In this document: piece by piece, positions 1 to 7,833 of the stretch
How the letters are laid out: every line of letters begins with the position of its first letter
How positions within the stretch are numbered: the first letter of the stretch is position 1
Assembly (NCBI RefSeq): GCF_000368025.1
Contig: NZ_KB849214.1
Span: 1 to 22,366, forward strand
DNA: 22,366 nt
DNA from: Acinetobacter parvus DSM 16617 = CIP 108168
GTDB lineage: Bacteria; Pseudomonadota; Gammaproteobacteria; Pseudomonadales; Moraxellaceae
Direction: 5' to 3'
The notes under the pieces: model-generated
Databases searched by the model: none
Seen by the model: only the letters and a program-made list of their open reading frames with translations
What the model was told of the DNA's origin: nothing
Position numbers and translations under genes: made by a program

Positions 1-348
1 TGCATTTATTGATGTATTGAAATCAAATGGCATTCAAATCAGTATGGATGGTAAAGGTCGATGGGTAGATAATGTGATGGTTGAACGATTATGGCGGAGC
101 GTTAAATATGAAGAGGTGTATCTCAAAGCTTATAGCAGTGTCACAGATGCGAAAAAGCAATTAAGTGCATATTTTGAGTTTTATAATTTGAAACGACCTC
201 ATTCGAGTCTAGACATGAGAAGCACTGCTTCGCAAGGCTAAATGAGTTTTACTATGATCAGCTACCCCAACAAAACAAGGTGGCTTAACTAGAGCGGAAT
301 ATCACTTATAAATACGCTTTTAGTTGTTCAAACATGTGGGACCACCTC
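1..348 (+). mobile_element. IS3-family insertion sequence, right-end fragment
   Basis: The window opens inside an IS3-type element: the end of its transposase gene (2-241) followed by roughly 100 bases of non-coding sequence. The right end is not certain. A plausible boundary is the GGGACCACCTC stretch at 338-348, because from about position 350 an open frame of unrelated character runs to 511. No left end is in the window, so inverted repeats and target duplication cannot be checked. The element appears to have removed the 5' part of the gene that now ends at 511. Confidence 0.6.
2..241 (+). CDS. IS3-family transposase (OrfB), C-terminal fragment
   Basis: This is the last 79 codons of an rve/DDE-type transposase of the IS3 family, cut by the window edge. 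The reading frame is open from base 2. The segment has the signature around the third catalytic acidic residue: a Gly-Arg-Trp-x-Asp-Asn stretch, then VERLWRSVKYEEVYL, where the Glu of VERLW is the presumed last residue of the DDE triad. It ends with the usual NLKRPHSSLD block found close to the C-terminus of IS3 OrfB proteins. A TTG at 17 could be mistaken for a start, but the frame continues upstream, so the true start lies outside the window. Confidence 0.85.
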   Translation, partial: AFIDVLKSNGIQISMDGKGRWVDNVMVERLWRSVKYEEVYLKAYSSVTDAKKQLSAYFEFYNLKRPHSSLDMRSTASQG

Positions 349-349
349 T

Positions 350-511
350 GAACTTTGTTATGAAAGCCAACGGTTAATACCGATGCCTGAAAAAACAGCG
401 ATGTTGTACTACTGCTTCCGAGAAACTTTTTATCACAAGTTTGGGGAATATTACCAAACATCACAACAACAGCTAGCAGATCAGCCAGCCAAATTCCTGA
501 GTGTTACATGA
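350..511 (+). pseudogene. 3' remnant of an unidentified gene truncated by the IS3 element
   Basis: An open frame of about 53 codons runs from the IS3 boundary to a TGA at 509-511. It contains a plausible protein C-terminus with the stretch MPEKTAMLYYCFRETFYHK near its middle. Its stop overlaps the ATG of the next gene (508-510) in an ATGA arrangement. The same overlap recurs at the next gene junction, which argues that this was the upstream member of one translationally coupled operon and is not chance sequence. I do not recognise the family. Given the downstream receptor and permease, a siderophore synthesis or utilisation gene is possible, but that is inference. Confidence 0.45.
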
Positions 512-879
512 GCTTATATATCAATGAAATGCATATCTTAGACATGCGCTTTGCGGCGAATGTCTCTGTTGCAGAATTTGAACAATGGTTAGCACGGATT
601 CAGCACTATTTCGAACATCAGCGAAATTTTGTGTTGATCATGCAAACCGATGCAAATACAGAATTTCCGGAGGAATATAGAGCAATCCAAGGCAAATGGT
701 ATAAGCAATATAAACAAGATTTTTACCAATATTGTTTGGGTTTTGCTCGTATTGCTCAAGATGAAGAAGATCGTATTCGATTGGATACACCAGCTCTGCA
801 CAAAGCTTGGCATGTTCCATATTTTGTGAGCGTAGATAAAGCTGAAGCCACACAATGGGCTTTGCAGAGGTATTTATGA
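508..879 (+). CDS. Small STAS/SpoIIAA-like protein of a siderophore-uptake operon
   Basis: A 123-aa cytosolic protein without a signal peptide or membrane segment. Its start overlaps the stop of the truncated gene before it (ATGA), and its own TGA overlaps the ATG of the permease at 876, so it is translationally coupled on both sides. The alternating strand/helix pattern recalls SpoIIAA/STAS-like single-domain proteins: an N-terminal strand, an EFEQWLARIQHYF helix, a hydrophobic FVLIMQT strand, then a helix and a C-terminal VPYFVSVDKAEATQWA segment. That fold is inferred from pattern only. It is probably an accessory protein of hydroxamate/citrate siderophore uptake, judged only by context. 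The function is unknown. Confidence 0.8.
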   Translation: MSLYINEMHILDMRFAANVSVAEFEQWLARIQHYFEHQRNFVLIMQTDANTEFPEEYRAIQGKWYKQYKQDFYQYCLGFARIAQDEEDRIRLDTPALHKAWHVPYFVSVDKAEATQWALQRYL

Positions 880-2111
880 ATCAAAATTCATTAAATATTC
901 AGAAAGTCTCAGCCTTGAGCCTGAGTGTCGTGGTGGTTTTATATCTCGCGCATGCCTTACCACTGTATTTTTATAATGTGGCCTTACCTGCGATTCTGCG
1001 TCATCAAGGCGTAGATTTACGTTGGATTGGCATGTTGTCGCTGCTCTATATTCCTTGGGCATTCAAGTTTTTTTGGGCACCACTAATTGATCGTTTTTAT
1101 TTCAAAAAACTCGGTAAACGTAAAACTTGGCTTTTGTTTACGCAAATAGCTTTGGTGTTGGGGGTCGTTGCTTTGGCACTTACCCAATTCGATTACGGTC
1201 TTGGTGTATTTGTTATTGTCGGTTTATGGATTTCAACTTTTGCTGCAACTCAAGATATCGCAATTGATGGCTATACGGTCGAAACCTTTTCAGAATCTGA
1301 GTATCGACTAGGCAGTATGGCGCAAAGTATAGGTGTTGCGCTTGGCAGTATGGTTGGTGGAGCAGCAACTTTATGGCTGTATGAGCTTTATGGTTGGCAA
1401 ACTGCACTGATTTCCTTAGCCGCTATGACAGCATTGACGATGTTGGCTATTTTCCAGATTAAAGAAAAATCAAATGTAGAGAAAATCTCAAAACAGCCGC
1501 CAAGTCTGATCCGTGCATTTAAACGTCCAGAAATGTTATGGGCATTAGCCTTGATCGTATGTTATCGAATTGTCGAAGCACCGGCTATGGCGATGCTGAA
1601 TCCGATGCTGATTGATCAGAAATGGTCGTTGTCACAAATCGGCGTGCTGATGTCTGTAATAGGTGCAGGGATTGGATTATTAGCCGCTGTTTCAGCTGCA
1701 TTTTTATTAAAAAAAATAGCCGCAACACAATTGCTGATCTGGGCTGGTTGGGCACGCAGTTTGGTTTACGCCTTGTTGGGTGTTGCAGTTTTACTCAGTT
1801 GGTTGAATCAATGGCATTTACTTCTTGGTGGCTTTGTCATTGTCATTCTTGCCATCCGCTATATCGCAATGACAGCCTTATATGCACATTTCATGCAGAC
1901 CAGCTCCAAAGAACAAGCTGGTACTGATTTTACGATTTTAGTTTGCTTCGAACTATTGGTTTATTTTATTGGCGGTGCAGTCTCAGGTTTCTTAGCCAAA
2001 GCATTTGGTTATGGAAACTTCTATCTCATTCTCGCAGTTTCATCTGTTTTAAGCGTGTTGCTTAGTCAACTGCTTATTCGCAAAGCAAAACAAACGCAAC
2101 AACTCATCTAG
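876..2111 (+). CDS. AmpG/RhtX-FptX-type MFS permease, probable siderophore importer
   Basis: A 411-aa inner-membrane protein with about 12 hydrophobic segments. It has the family signature ATQDIAIDGYTVE in the first half, typical of the AmpG-like branch of the major facilitator superfamily. That branch also includes RhtX and FptX, single-protein siderophore permeases for rhizobactin 1021 and pyochelin. I chose the ATG at 876 over the in-frame one at 855 for two reasons: it overlaps the previous stop by the ATGA pattern, and it has AGAGG about 8 bases upstream. The TonB-dependent receptor gene starts 9 bases after its stop. The receptor and permease together suggest import of an intact ferric siderophore across both membranes. 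A muropeptide (AmpG-like) substrate is less likely in this setting. Confidence 0.85.
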   Translation: MNQNSLNIQKVSALSLSVVVVLYLAHALPLYFYNVALPAILRHQGVDLRWIGMLSLLYIPWAFKFFWAPLIDRFYFKKLGKRKTWLLFTQIALVLGVVALALTQFDYGLGVFVIVGLWISTFAATQDIAIDGYTVETFSESEYRLGSMAQSIGVALGSMVGGAATLWLYELYGWQTALISLAAMTALTMLAIFQIKEKSNVEKISKQPPSLIRAFKRPEMLWALALIVCYRIVEAPAMAMLNPMLIDQKWSLSQIGVLMSVIGAGIGLLAAVSAAFLLKKIAATQLLIWAGWARSLVYALLGVAVLLSWLNQWHLLLGGFVIVILAIRYIAMTALYAHFMQTSSKEQAGTDFTILVCFELLVYFIGGAVSGFLAKAFGYGNFYLILAVSSVLSVLLSQLLIRKAKQTQQLI

Positions 2112-2120
2112 GGGTCATTT

Positions 2121-4358
2121 ATGAAAGTTCGTTCACTTTCGACATCATTAACACTGCTCAGCTTGGCGATCAGTACGCAACTTTATGCTCAAAATGTCGA
2201 GCAGACTTCAACCGTAAATCAACTGGCACCGATTGTTATGACAGCAACTCGCTCAGCTCAAAGTATCGCTGAGATTGCGGGAACTGTTTACAGTATTAGC
2301 CAAGAAGACATTGCAAAACAAGCTGCTGCTGGTAAAAGTACCGCAGATATTTTAGGACTGTTGGTTCCATCTTTAACACCAAGTTCAGGTACGACCAGTA
2401 ACTATGGGATGACCATGCGTGGTCGTACAGTGCAATATATGATTGATGGTGTTCCGCAAACGGGCTCACGCGATAGTTCACGCCAATTAAATAGCATTAG
2501 CCCAGACATGATCGAACGTGTTGAAGTCGTGTCAGGTGCAAGTAGTATTTATGGTGCAGGTGCTACAGGTGGGATCATCAATATCATCACCAAAAGAGGT
2601 TCGGGTGATGGTGTAAATTTTGAAACCAAACTCGGCGTTACTTCAGGTGATAATTTCAAAAGTGATGCTTTAGCTTATGAAGCGTTTCAGTCTGCATCAT
2701 TTAACCAAGGGGATTGGAGTGGTTTTATAGGTGCTAGCTATACACAACGCGGTGAAATTCAAGATAGTCGAGGTGATCGTGTAGGTCCAGAAGTTGCACA
2801 AACAGATCGTCAAGATACTGAAACTGTAGATGTGAATGGTCGTTTAAGCTGGCAGTTGGCAGATAAGCAAAAATTAAGTATCGGTGCGCAATACTATAAC
2901 GATGAGCAGGACAGTGAATATGGCGCTGATTATGGTCCAGGCTTATCTGTTTTACTTCTAGGGGCAAAACCTAGTCAAAAAGCTGTAAAAGGTTTAGAGC
3001 TTGATACTCAACCACGTACTAAGCGCAGTGCAGTAAATGCACAATATGAAAATCAGGATTTTCTTGGTCAGACTTTAAATGCAGAGGCGTATTATCGTAC
3101 TGAAAAAGGGCGATTCTTCCCAAGTGCAAATGCTTTAGCACATGCATCCATTCCAGGTGGAAGAACATTTATTGTTACCCAATCAGAAACAGATATTGAT
3201 GTTTTTGGTGCTCGTTTAGCACTTCAAAGTAAACTCAATCTGGCAGAACGTGCATTAAATCTAACTTATGGTGTGGATTACGATAAGGAAAATGGCAAAC
3301 AAACAGCACAACTTTATGATCTAAATACTTTTATCAGTAGTAATGGTCTAAAGTTTAAGCCCCTAAATAATTATGCTTTTGGTCCTGAGGTAGATACTGA
3401 AAAGCTTGGTTTCTTCTTACAAAGTCAATTTGAAGCAACTGATCGCTTAAATCTACAAGCAGGTATTCGTCATGAGCGCATCGATAGTGATGTTAAAGAC
3501 TCAGTTCCATATTCTGAAGCAATGGTTGCCGATTTCGTTCCAACATACCAAGCTAAAACCTTAAAAGGTGGTTCAGTTAAGCATGATGCAACACTCTTTA
3601 ATGTAGGCGCACTTTATCATTTAACTGATGCACAACAGGTGTTTGCAAATTTCTCGCAAGGTGCAAATTTACCTGATGTACAACGTATGCTAAGAGATGT
3701 CCCTGCAAACTTTGTCGTAAGTAACCAAACAATTGATCCAATCAAAGTAAATAGTTTTGAGCTGGGCTGGCGTCTACAAGATGATGCGTTAAGCACAGGG
3801 ATCACTGCGTTCTATAACAAATCTGATAAGTCATTGAAATTTGGTCCTCCAAGTTTTGCAATTGAAGTTATTGATACAGATGAACGCGTGTATGGTATTG
3901 AAGGTAATGTCAAATATACCGTTTCAGATGATTGGAATGTAGGTGGGACTTTAGCTTATACACGTGGTCAGTTCAAAGACTCAAATGGTAAATGGCAAGA
4001 GTTAGATGCAATTCGTGTAGCACCTTTGAAAGCAACGGTTTATTCAGACTGGCAATTCAATGATGGTTTAGGTTTACGAGTACAAGCTTTGGCTATTGAT
4101 GGTACGGATGAAGCACGTAAAGATGCGATTGCGAATGGTAGTACTCGTCCTCCAGCAGAAATCAAAGGTTTTGCAGTGATGGATGTGATTGCCAATGCAA
4201 AAGCAGGTCCAGGAACTTTAGGTTTTGGTGTATATAACGTGTGGAATACGGACTATAAGTCTGTTTATAGCCAAGCAGTTTCAACGGTTTACGGCGATAT
4301 TTCGAGCTTGGCTGCTCAAGGTCGTACCTATGGTTTGAGCTACACTCTCAAGTACTAA
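2121..4358 (+). CDS. TonB-dependent ferric siderophore receptor (IutA/RhtA-like)
   Basis: A 745-aa outer-membrane receptor. It has a Sec signal peptide ending near LYAQ (about residue 24). A TonB-box-like APIVMTATR segment follows (about residues 36-44), then a plug domain with NYGMTMRGR, IDGVP and the ERVEVVSGASSIYGAGATGG / INIITK motifs. The beta-barrel ends in an aromatic C-terminal residue (YTLKY). Plug wording such as SRQL-SI-P-MIERVEV resembles receptors for citrate-hydroxamate siderophores (IutA, RhtA and the acinetoferrin/baumannoferrin receptors). The exact ligand cannot be read from sequence. The start is supported by AGGGG 7-11 bases upstream, and a terminator follows at 4369-4396. 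Length and motifs look complete, so the receptor should be functional. Confidence 0.93.
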   Translation: MKVRSLSTSLTLLSLAISTQLYAQNVEQTSTVNQLAPIVMTATRSAQSIAEIAGTVYSISQEDIAKQAAAGKSTADILGLLVPSLTPSSGTTSNYGMTMRGRTVQYMIDGVPQTGSRDSSRQLNSISPDMIERVEVVSGASSIYGAGATGGIINIITKRGSGDGVNFETKLGVTSGDNFKSDALAYEAFQSASFNQGDWSGFIGASYTQRGEIQDSRGDRVGPEVAQTDRQDTETVDVNGRLSWQLADKQKLSIGAQYYNDEQDSEYGADYGPGLSVLLLGAKPSQKAVKGLELDTQPRTKRSAVNAQYENQDFLGQTLNAEAYYRTEKGRFFPSANALAHASIPGGRTFIVTQSETDIDVFGARLALQSKLNLAERALNLTYGVDYDKENGKQTAQLYDLNTFISSNGLKFKPLNNYAFGPEVDTEKLGFFLQSQFEATDRLNLQAGIRHERIDSDVKDSVPYSEAMVADFVPTYQAKTLKGGSVKHDATLFNVGALYHLTDAQQVFANFSQGANLPDVQRMLRDVPANFVVSNQTIDPIKVNSFELGWRLQDDALSTGITAFYNKSDKSLKFGPPSFAIEVIDTDERVYGIEGNVKYTVSDDWNVGGTLAYTRGQFKDSNGKWQELDAIRVAPLKATVYSDWQFNDGLGLRVQALAIDGTDEARKDAIANGSTRPPAEIKGFAVMDVIANAKAGPGTLGFGVYNVWNTDYKSVYSQAVSTVYGDISSLAAQGRTYGLSYTLKY

Positions 4359-4368
4359 TCTTATCCAG

Positions 4369-4396
4369 AAGGCATCTTTTAGATGCCTTTTCTTTT
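4369..4396 (+). terminator. Rho-independent terminator after the receptor gene
   Basis: AAGGCATCT, a TTT loop, AGATGCCTT and then TTCTTTT give a perfect 9-bp stem followed by a T-rich tract 10 bases behind the receptor stop. It would end the receptor operon before the downstream MFS gene. Confidence 0.9.
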
Positions 4397-4410
4397 GATG
4401 AATACTACCT

Positions 4411-4737
4411 ATGCAACAAAATTTTAAATTATTGGCTTGGGCAACTCTAGCCAACGGTACTTGTTTTTCAATGATTTTACCTTTACTTGCCCCATTAATT
4501 CGTGAGCTTGGCTTAACAGAAGTACAGGGCGGAGTAATTGTTTCAGCGGGTGCAATTTGTATGGCGATTGCATCTATTCTGATTGCCAGAGGGGAAAAAA
4601 TACAGACTCCTTATCAATTAATGAATTATGGTTTCTTGGGCATGACCATTACTTGGGCTATATTTACAGCGATTCTTTATTGGGGAATACAACAAACATT
4701 ACCCGTAATGATAGTTTTTGCTTTGTTGGTGATTATA
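4411..4737 (+). pseudogene. MFS transporter, N-terminal fragment interrupted by an IS630-type element
   Basis: About 109 codons of a membrane protein starting MQQNFKLLAWATLANG and containing roughly three hydrophobic segments, as at the start of a drug-type MFS transporter. At about 4736-4738 the frame runs into the IS630 element and continues fortuitously into its transposase frame. Nothing resembling the remaining two thirds of the transporter is seen beyond the element (5624-5790), so the insertion was accompanied or followed by a deletion. Siderophore clusters often include an MFS exporter, so this may have been one, but the position alone is weak evidence. It is presumably non-functional. 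Confidence 0.75.
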
Positions 4738-4770
4738 GTCCGTACGTCAAAAAACCAATACAATACCGAT

Positions 4771-5118
4771 ATGAGTTATCCAATACATTTTAGAAAGAAA
4801 ATATTAGCCAAGCTTGAAGAAGGTCAATCTATCCGAGCGGTTGCTCAACACTTCGAAATTGATAAAAATACAATTGTCGAATGGAAAAAGCGAATCGAAA
4901 TAAAAAGAACTCGACCAAGAAAACCATCTAAAGTTGATGATGATGCCTTACGTGCAGATGTTGAGCAATATCCTGATGATTATCAATATGAACGCGCTGC
5001 TCGTTTTGGTTGTGGTACTTCTACAATTGGAGATGCGCTCAAGCGTCTAAATATCACAGTTAAAAAAAGACCTTACGGCACCCGAAAGCAAAAACAGAAC
5101 TCAGAGAGCAGTATTTAA
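4771..5118 (+). CDS. IS630-type transposase, first reading frame (DNA-binding part)
   Basis: A 115-aa frame starting MSYPIHFRKKILAKLEEGQS, a helix-turn-helix of the kind found at the N-terminus of IS630/Tc1 transposases (SIRAVAQHFEIDKNTIVEWKK is the second recognition unit). The natural product is probably a fusion with the next frame. At the A7 run 5062-5068 a -1 shift converts the KKRPYGT reading to KKKTLRHPK, which matches the usual family wording at this place. The last 17 or so residues of the unshifted frame would then be a non-homologous tail. Confidence 0.8.
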   Translation: MSYPIHFRKKILAKLEEGQSIRAVAQHFEIDKNTIVEWKKRIEIKRTRPRKPSKVDDDALRADVEQYPDDYQYERAARFGCGTSTIGDALKRLNITVKKRPYGTRKQKQNSESSI

Positions 5119-5609
5119 AAGATTTAAACCGATTAAGGTGTCAACACCCGATCATCTATCTTGATGAAAGTGGATTTAAATCTCATGAACATAGACCTCA
5201 TGGTTATTCAAAACAGGGAACTCCTTGTTATGGAACATATAATTGGCAATTAAAAAATCAAACCAATGCAATAGGAGCAATCCATGAGGGTAAGTTATTT
5301 GCAGTTGGTTTATTTGATTGCAAAGTAAATTCGGATGTATTTCATTTTTGGGTAGATCAGTTTTTATTACCAGAATTACCCTCGAATAGTGTAATTGTCA
5401 TGGACAATGCAGCTTTCCATAAACGACAAGATATACAAGATCTATTAACCCAACATGGGCATCAAATACTTTGGTTACCACCGTATAGTCCTGACCTTAA
5501 TCCTATTGAAAAAATGTGGGCATGGGTGAAAGCAAAAAGGAAAAAATGGTTGGTTAACTCAATAGATAAGCTTTTTAGTCGTTTCTTTAACGAGTGTATG
5601 GGTAATTAA
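5064..5609 (+). CDS. IS630-type transposase, second reading frame (DDE catalytic part)
   Basis: This is the -1 frame relative to the first transposase frame, open from the stop at 5061-5063 to the TAA at 5607-5609. It carries the complete Tc1/mariner-IS630 DDE triad: IIYLDESGF, VIVMDNAAFHK and YSPDLNPIEKMWAW. There is no convincing start codon before the first catalytic motif, so it should be expressed only as a frameshift or transcript-slippage fusion from 4771, about 279 residues in all. The alternative is that a single A was lost or gained by mutation and the element is dead. Confidence 0.8.
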   Translation, partial: KKTLRHPKAKTELREQYLKDLNRLRCQHPIIYLDESGFKSHEHRPHGYSKQGTPCYGTYNWQLKNQTNAIGAIHEGKLFAVGLFDCKVNSDVFHFWVDQFLLPELPSNSVIVMDNAAFHKRQDIQDLLTQHGHQILWLPPYSPDLNPIEKMWAWVKAKRKKWLVNSIDKLFSRFFNECMGN

Positions 5610-5733
5610 ACGGTTTGACTATATGTCTTGTTTGACATGCTCATTTGAGAAAGATAAAGGGTAATATAGGGGGGATAAACGAATTATCTTTTTGTTTTTT
5701 ATTTGTTTTTAAAAATATTAAAAAAAATAGCTG

Positions 5734-5769
5734 TTAAAAAATTGACCAATCTGACACATCAGATTGGTC
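5734..5769 (-). terminator. Terminator of the AarF-family kinase gene
   Basis: A perfect 11-bp stem, GACCAATCTGA / TCAGATTGGTC with a 4-base loop (5744-5769), sits 24 bases behind the stop of the minus-strand gene. On the minus strand it is followed by AATTTTTT. The A-rich run on the plus side could give weaker function in the other direction. Confidence 0.9.
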
Positions 5770-5792
5770 GAAATAACTTTTATAAATGTACG

Positions 5793-7166
5793 TTACGCAA
5801 ACTCACGAATCATTTTACGCACATTGGTCTTTGCTTCAATCACTGTCATAAATGTATATGCACCAATAAACTTACGGCTAATGAACATAAATTCTTTTGG
5901 TGGAACAGAGAAATAACGTGATGCCATAGACTGTGCTGCCTGTTGCATGACGCGGCTATGCAGTTGGCTTTTCTTCCAGTCATAACGATCCTGCTCATCC
6001 ATAACACCTGCTGGCATGTCTGGATTATTGGCTGGACAGCTAAAAGCTTCTGTTGCGATCAGGAACACATCTGCCATACCTGGTTTGATACTTTCAGGCA
6101 TTGCATCAAAAAACTCGTAGCCTGTCATCGCTTTAACCATTTCATCTTTGTTATGGTTATAACCAGCATGGATCAGGTTACGTGCAACAGTGAGCAAATT
6201 CTCATCGAACTGACGAATTGCACCAAAGTCGAGGAGAACGATTTTGTCATTTACATCATCGCCGTTACCCAAACGAACCAGGTAATTACCGAAGTTTGGA
6301 TCGGTTTGCATTTCACCCCATTCAAACAGCTCACGTACTGCAATCTCTAAAGAGGCTTCACCAAGCTTGTTGCGGCGTTCCTGTGGCAGTGAGAGCATGA
6401 CAGGGCTATTTACAGGCACACCACGCTCAAAGGTCATGCACAGCACTTTTTTAGCGCAAAATTCATCGACAATTTCAGGAACGATATAACGAGGGTCATC
6501 TTTCAGGCGTGCAGCAAAGCGGCGAGTTGTCGCGGCTTCGATGTCATAGTCGACTTCACGATGCATCATTTCACGAACTTCATCAAACCACTGATCAAAT
6601 TCACGAGTTTGTGGCACCATACGGGTGAGTTTAAGCATGTTCTTAAATAGATTCATGTCAGAATCAATTGCTTCAGCTACACCTGGATATTGAATCTTTA
6701 AGACAAGCTCTAAACCATCCGATTTACGTGTCGCACGATGAACTTGGGCAAGTGAGGCTGTACCAATTGGTTCATGATCAATCGTGAGTTCATCTAATTT
6801 TGAACCTAACTGTTCCTGCAAATGAGCTTTGATTGCAGGCCATGCAAGTGCGACAGTTTGATTGTTCAGTGTATTTAATGCTTGTGTAATTTCTTCAGGT
6901 AAGAAATGTTCGCCGTATAAAGCCATCATTTGACCAATCTTTACGATTGATCCTTTTAGTTTTCCTATTTCAGAAACCAAATATTGTGCCTGTTCAGCCA
7001 TGACCTTTTTACGTTTCTTCTCTTTTTCTTCTTCACTGGAGAAAATAGAAGTCGCACTTGCAGTTGCCCAGCGTGTTCCAGCAAGTAAAGAGGCTTTTGC
7101 AATAGATAAGCGGCGATCCACCGATGAAGTTTTTAGGTTCTTAAGCTTATCGTTCTGATCTGACAT
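5793..7166 (-). CDS. AarF/ABC1/UbiB-family atypical protein kinase-like protein
   Basis: A 457-aa protein of the ABC1/ADCK family. Visible motifs are the family-specific KIGQMM (KxGQ, about residues 76-81), the Ala-rich nucleotide loop IGTASLAQVH (about 134-143), a lysine in VLKIQYPGV (about 157), TDPNFGNYLV (the metal-binding Asp-Asn catalytic loop) and VLLDFGA (the DFG-type Asp). Family members such as UbiB and COQ8 support ubiquinone or other isoprenoid lipid metabolism, probably through ATPase activity. This protein lacks an obvious pair of C-terminal membrane helices, so it is a paralog-like AarF protein and I do not call it UbiB. It is monocistronic, with its own terminator. The start has AGGA 13-16 bases upstream, rather far. 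Confidence 0.88.
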   Translation of the reverse strand: MSDQNDKLKNLKTSSVDRRLSIAKASLLAGTRWATASATSIFSSEEEKEKKRKKVMAEQAQYLVSEIGKLKGSIVKIGQMMALYGEHFLPEEITQALNTLNNQTVALAWPAIKAHLQEQLGSKLDELTIDHEPIGTASLAQVHRATRKSDGLELVLKIQYPGVAEAIDSDMNLFKNMLKLTRMVPQTREFDQWFDEVREMMHREVDYDIEAATTRRFAARLKDDPRYIVPEIVDEFCAKKVLCMTFERGVPVNSPVMLSLPQERRNKLGEASLEIAVRELFEWGEMQTDPNFGNYLVRLGNGDDVNDKIVLLDFGAIRQFDENLLTVARNLIHAGYNHNKDEMVKAMTGYEFFDAMPESIKPGMADVFLIATEAFSCPANNPDMPAGVMDEQDRYDWKKSQLHSRVMQQAAQSMASRYFSVPPKEFMFISRKFIGAYTFMTVIEAKTNVRKMIREFA

Positions 7167-7307
7167 GAAAGAAAAATCCTATGCTGAAATCGGAGGGGAG
7201 GAAAGCCGAGAGTTAAATTTTAGTGGATATTACAGCTTTTGAACGTATTAAAATAGTTCAATCGCTTGAATTATTAGTCTAAATTTGTGAAGTAGATCAA
7301 TATTATT

Positions 7308-7328
7308 AAAATAGCCTAAGTAGAATTT
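7308..7328. repeat. 21-bp direct repeat, copy 1
   Basis: AAAATAGCCTAAGTA followed by GAATTT. It recurs with one difference at 7747-7767. The two copies flank the small minus-strand gene at 7362-7664. The region is AT-rich, but the GCCTAAGTA core is not low-complexity. Confidence 0.7.
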
Positions 7329-7361
7329 TTATCTTTAGACTGGTTCCAATATACATTTGTG

Positions 7362-7664
7362 CTAAATCTTAAACTGAATTTTTAGCGATGACTTCCGCAT
7401 TAAAGCTGCTCTATTGGTGTGAATATGCTGAATAAGCATACGCTTCACATGGCTATGATGAAAACCCAGTGCATGGGCTTTGACAATAATAATACTGGGG
7501 AGGGTGAAGAAAAAATACTTAGTATCTTCTAAAGTCGCATCCTTAAAAATACCTTCTTCGATAAGTGTATCTCTCAGAAATTGCTTTTCAGCTTGTATGG
7601 TAGAGGATTCATCATCCCAATAATTCTGGCGCATTGCCATTAAATTATTATGTTTGTAACTCAT
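7362..7664 (-). CDS. Uncharacterised 100-aa protein
   Basis: A small, probably cytosolic protein, rich in His and Lys at the C-terminal end (FHHSHVKRMLIQHIHTNRAALMRK) and with one moderately hydrophobic helix (FFFTLPSIIIVKAHAL). I do not recognise the family. The ATG at 7664 has an imperfect AAGG 14-17 bases upstream, and an internal Met (MAMRQNYW, residue 9) is an alternative start. It lies alone between the AarF-like kinase and ybaK, bracketed by a 21-bp direct repeat (7308 and 7747). The length and composition look like a real gene, but expression is not shown by sequence. Confidence 0.6.
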   Translation of the reverse strand: MSYKHNNLMAMRQNYWDDESSTIQAEKQFLRDTLIEEGIFKDATLEDTKYFFFTLPSIIIVKAHALGFHHSHVKRMLIQHIHTNRAALMRKSSLKIQFKI

Positions 7665-7746
7665 AAATGACTTGAGCCTTTTTCATTTTCACCGTGAATG
7701 AATATATGAGGTTCATTGTCCAATTATCAAGATGTGGATTTATATC

Positions 7747-7767
7747 AAAATAGCCTAAGTAAAATTT
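7747..7767. repeat. 21-bp direct repeat, copy 2
   Basis: AAAATAGCCTAAGTA followed by AAATTT, differing by one base from the copy at 7308-7328. It lies 67 bases before the ybaK start, within its probable promoter region. Confidence 0.7.
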
Positions 7768-7833
7768 AATTATCTATCCAAATTTGCTACACTTATACCC
7801 GTTTTAAACCCAGATTTAATTAAACTGAAAAAT

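Larger units (their letters stand above)
4738..5623 (+). mobile_element. IS630-type insertion sequence
   Basis: An approximately 0.9-kb element with a two-frame transposase (4771-5609). The left limit is set by where the MFS frame ends, at a TA dinucleotide (4736-4737); IS630/Tc1 elements target TA. The right limit is estimated from a matching GACTATA at 5617-5623 that mirrors TATAGTC at 4734-4740. Beyond these few bases the terminal inverted repeats are poor, so the ends are approximate and the right end could be degraded or lie slightly further out. Confidence 0.7.

Noticed and set aside
242..507. Fur box or promoter for the siderophore genes
   Set aside because: No GATAATGATAATCATTATC-like palindrome was seen here or between the operon genes; the original promoter probably lay left of the IS3 insertion.
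5703..6400. Plus-strand frames opposite the AarF-like kinase (5703-5921, 5943-6350, 6218-6400)
   Set aside because: They are antisense to a gene with full family motifs and have no start signals; shadow frames.
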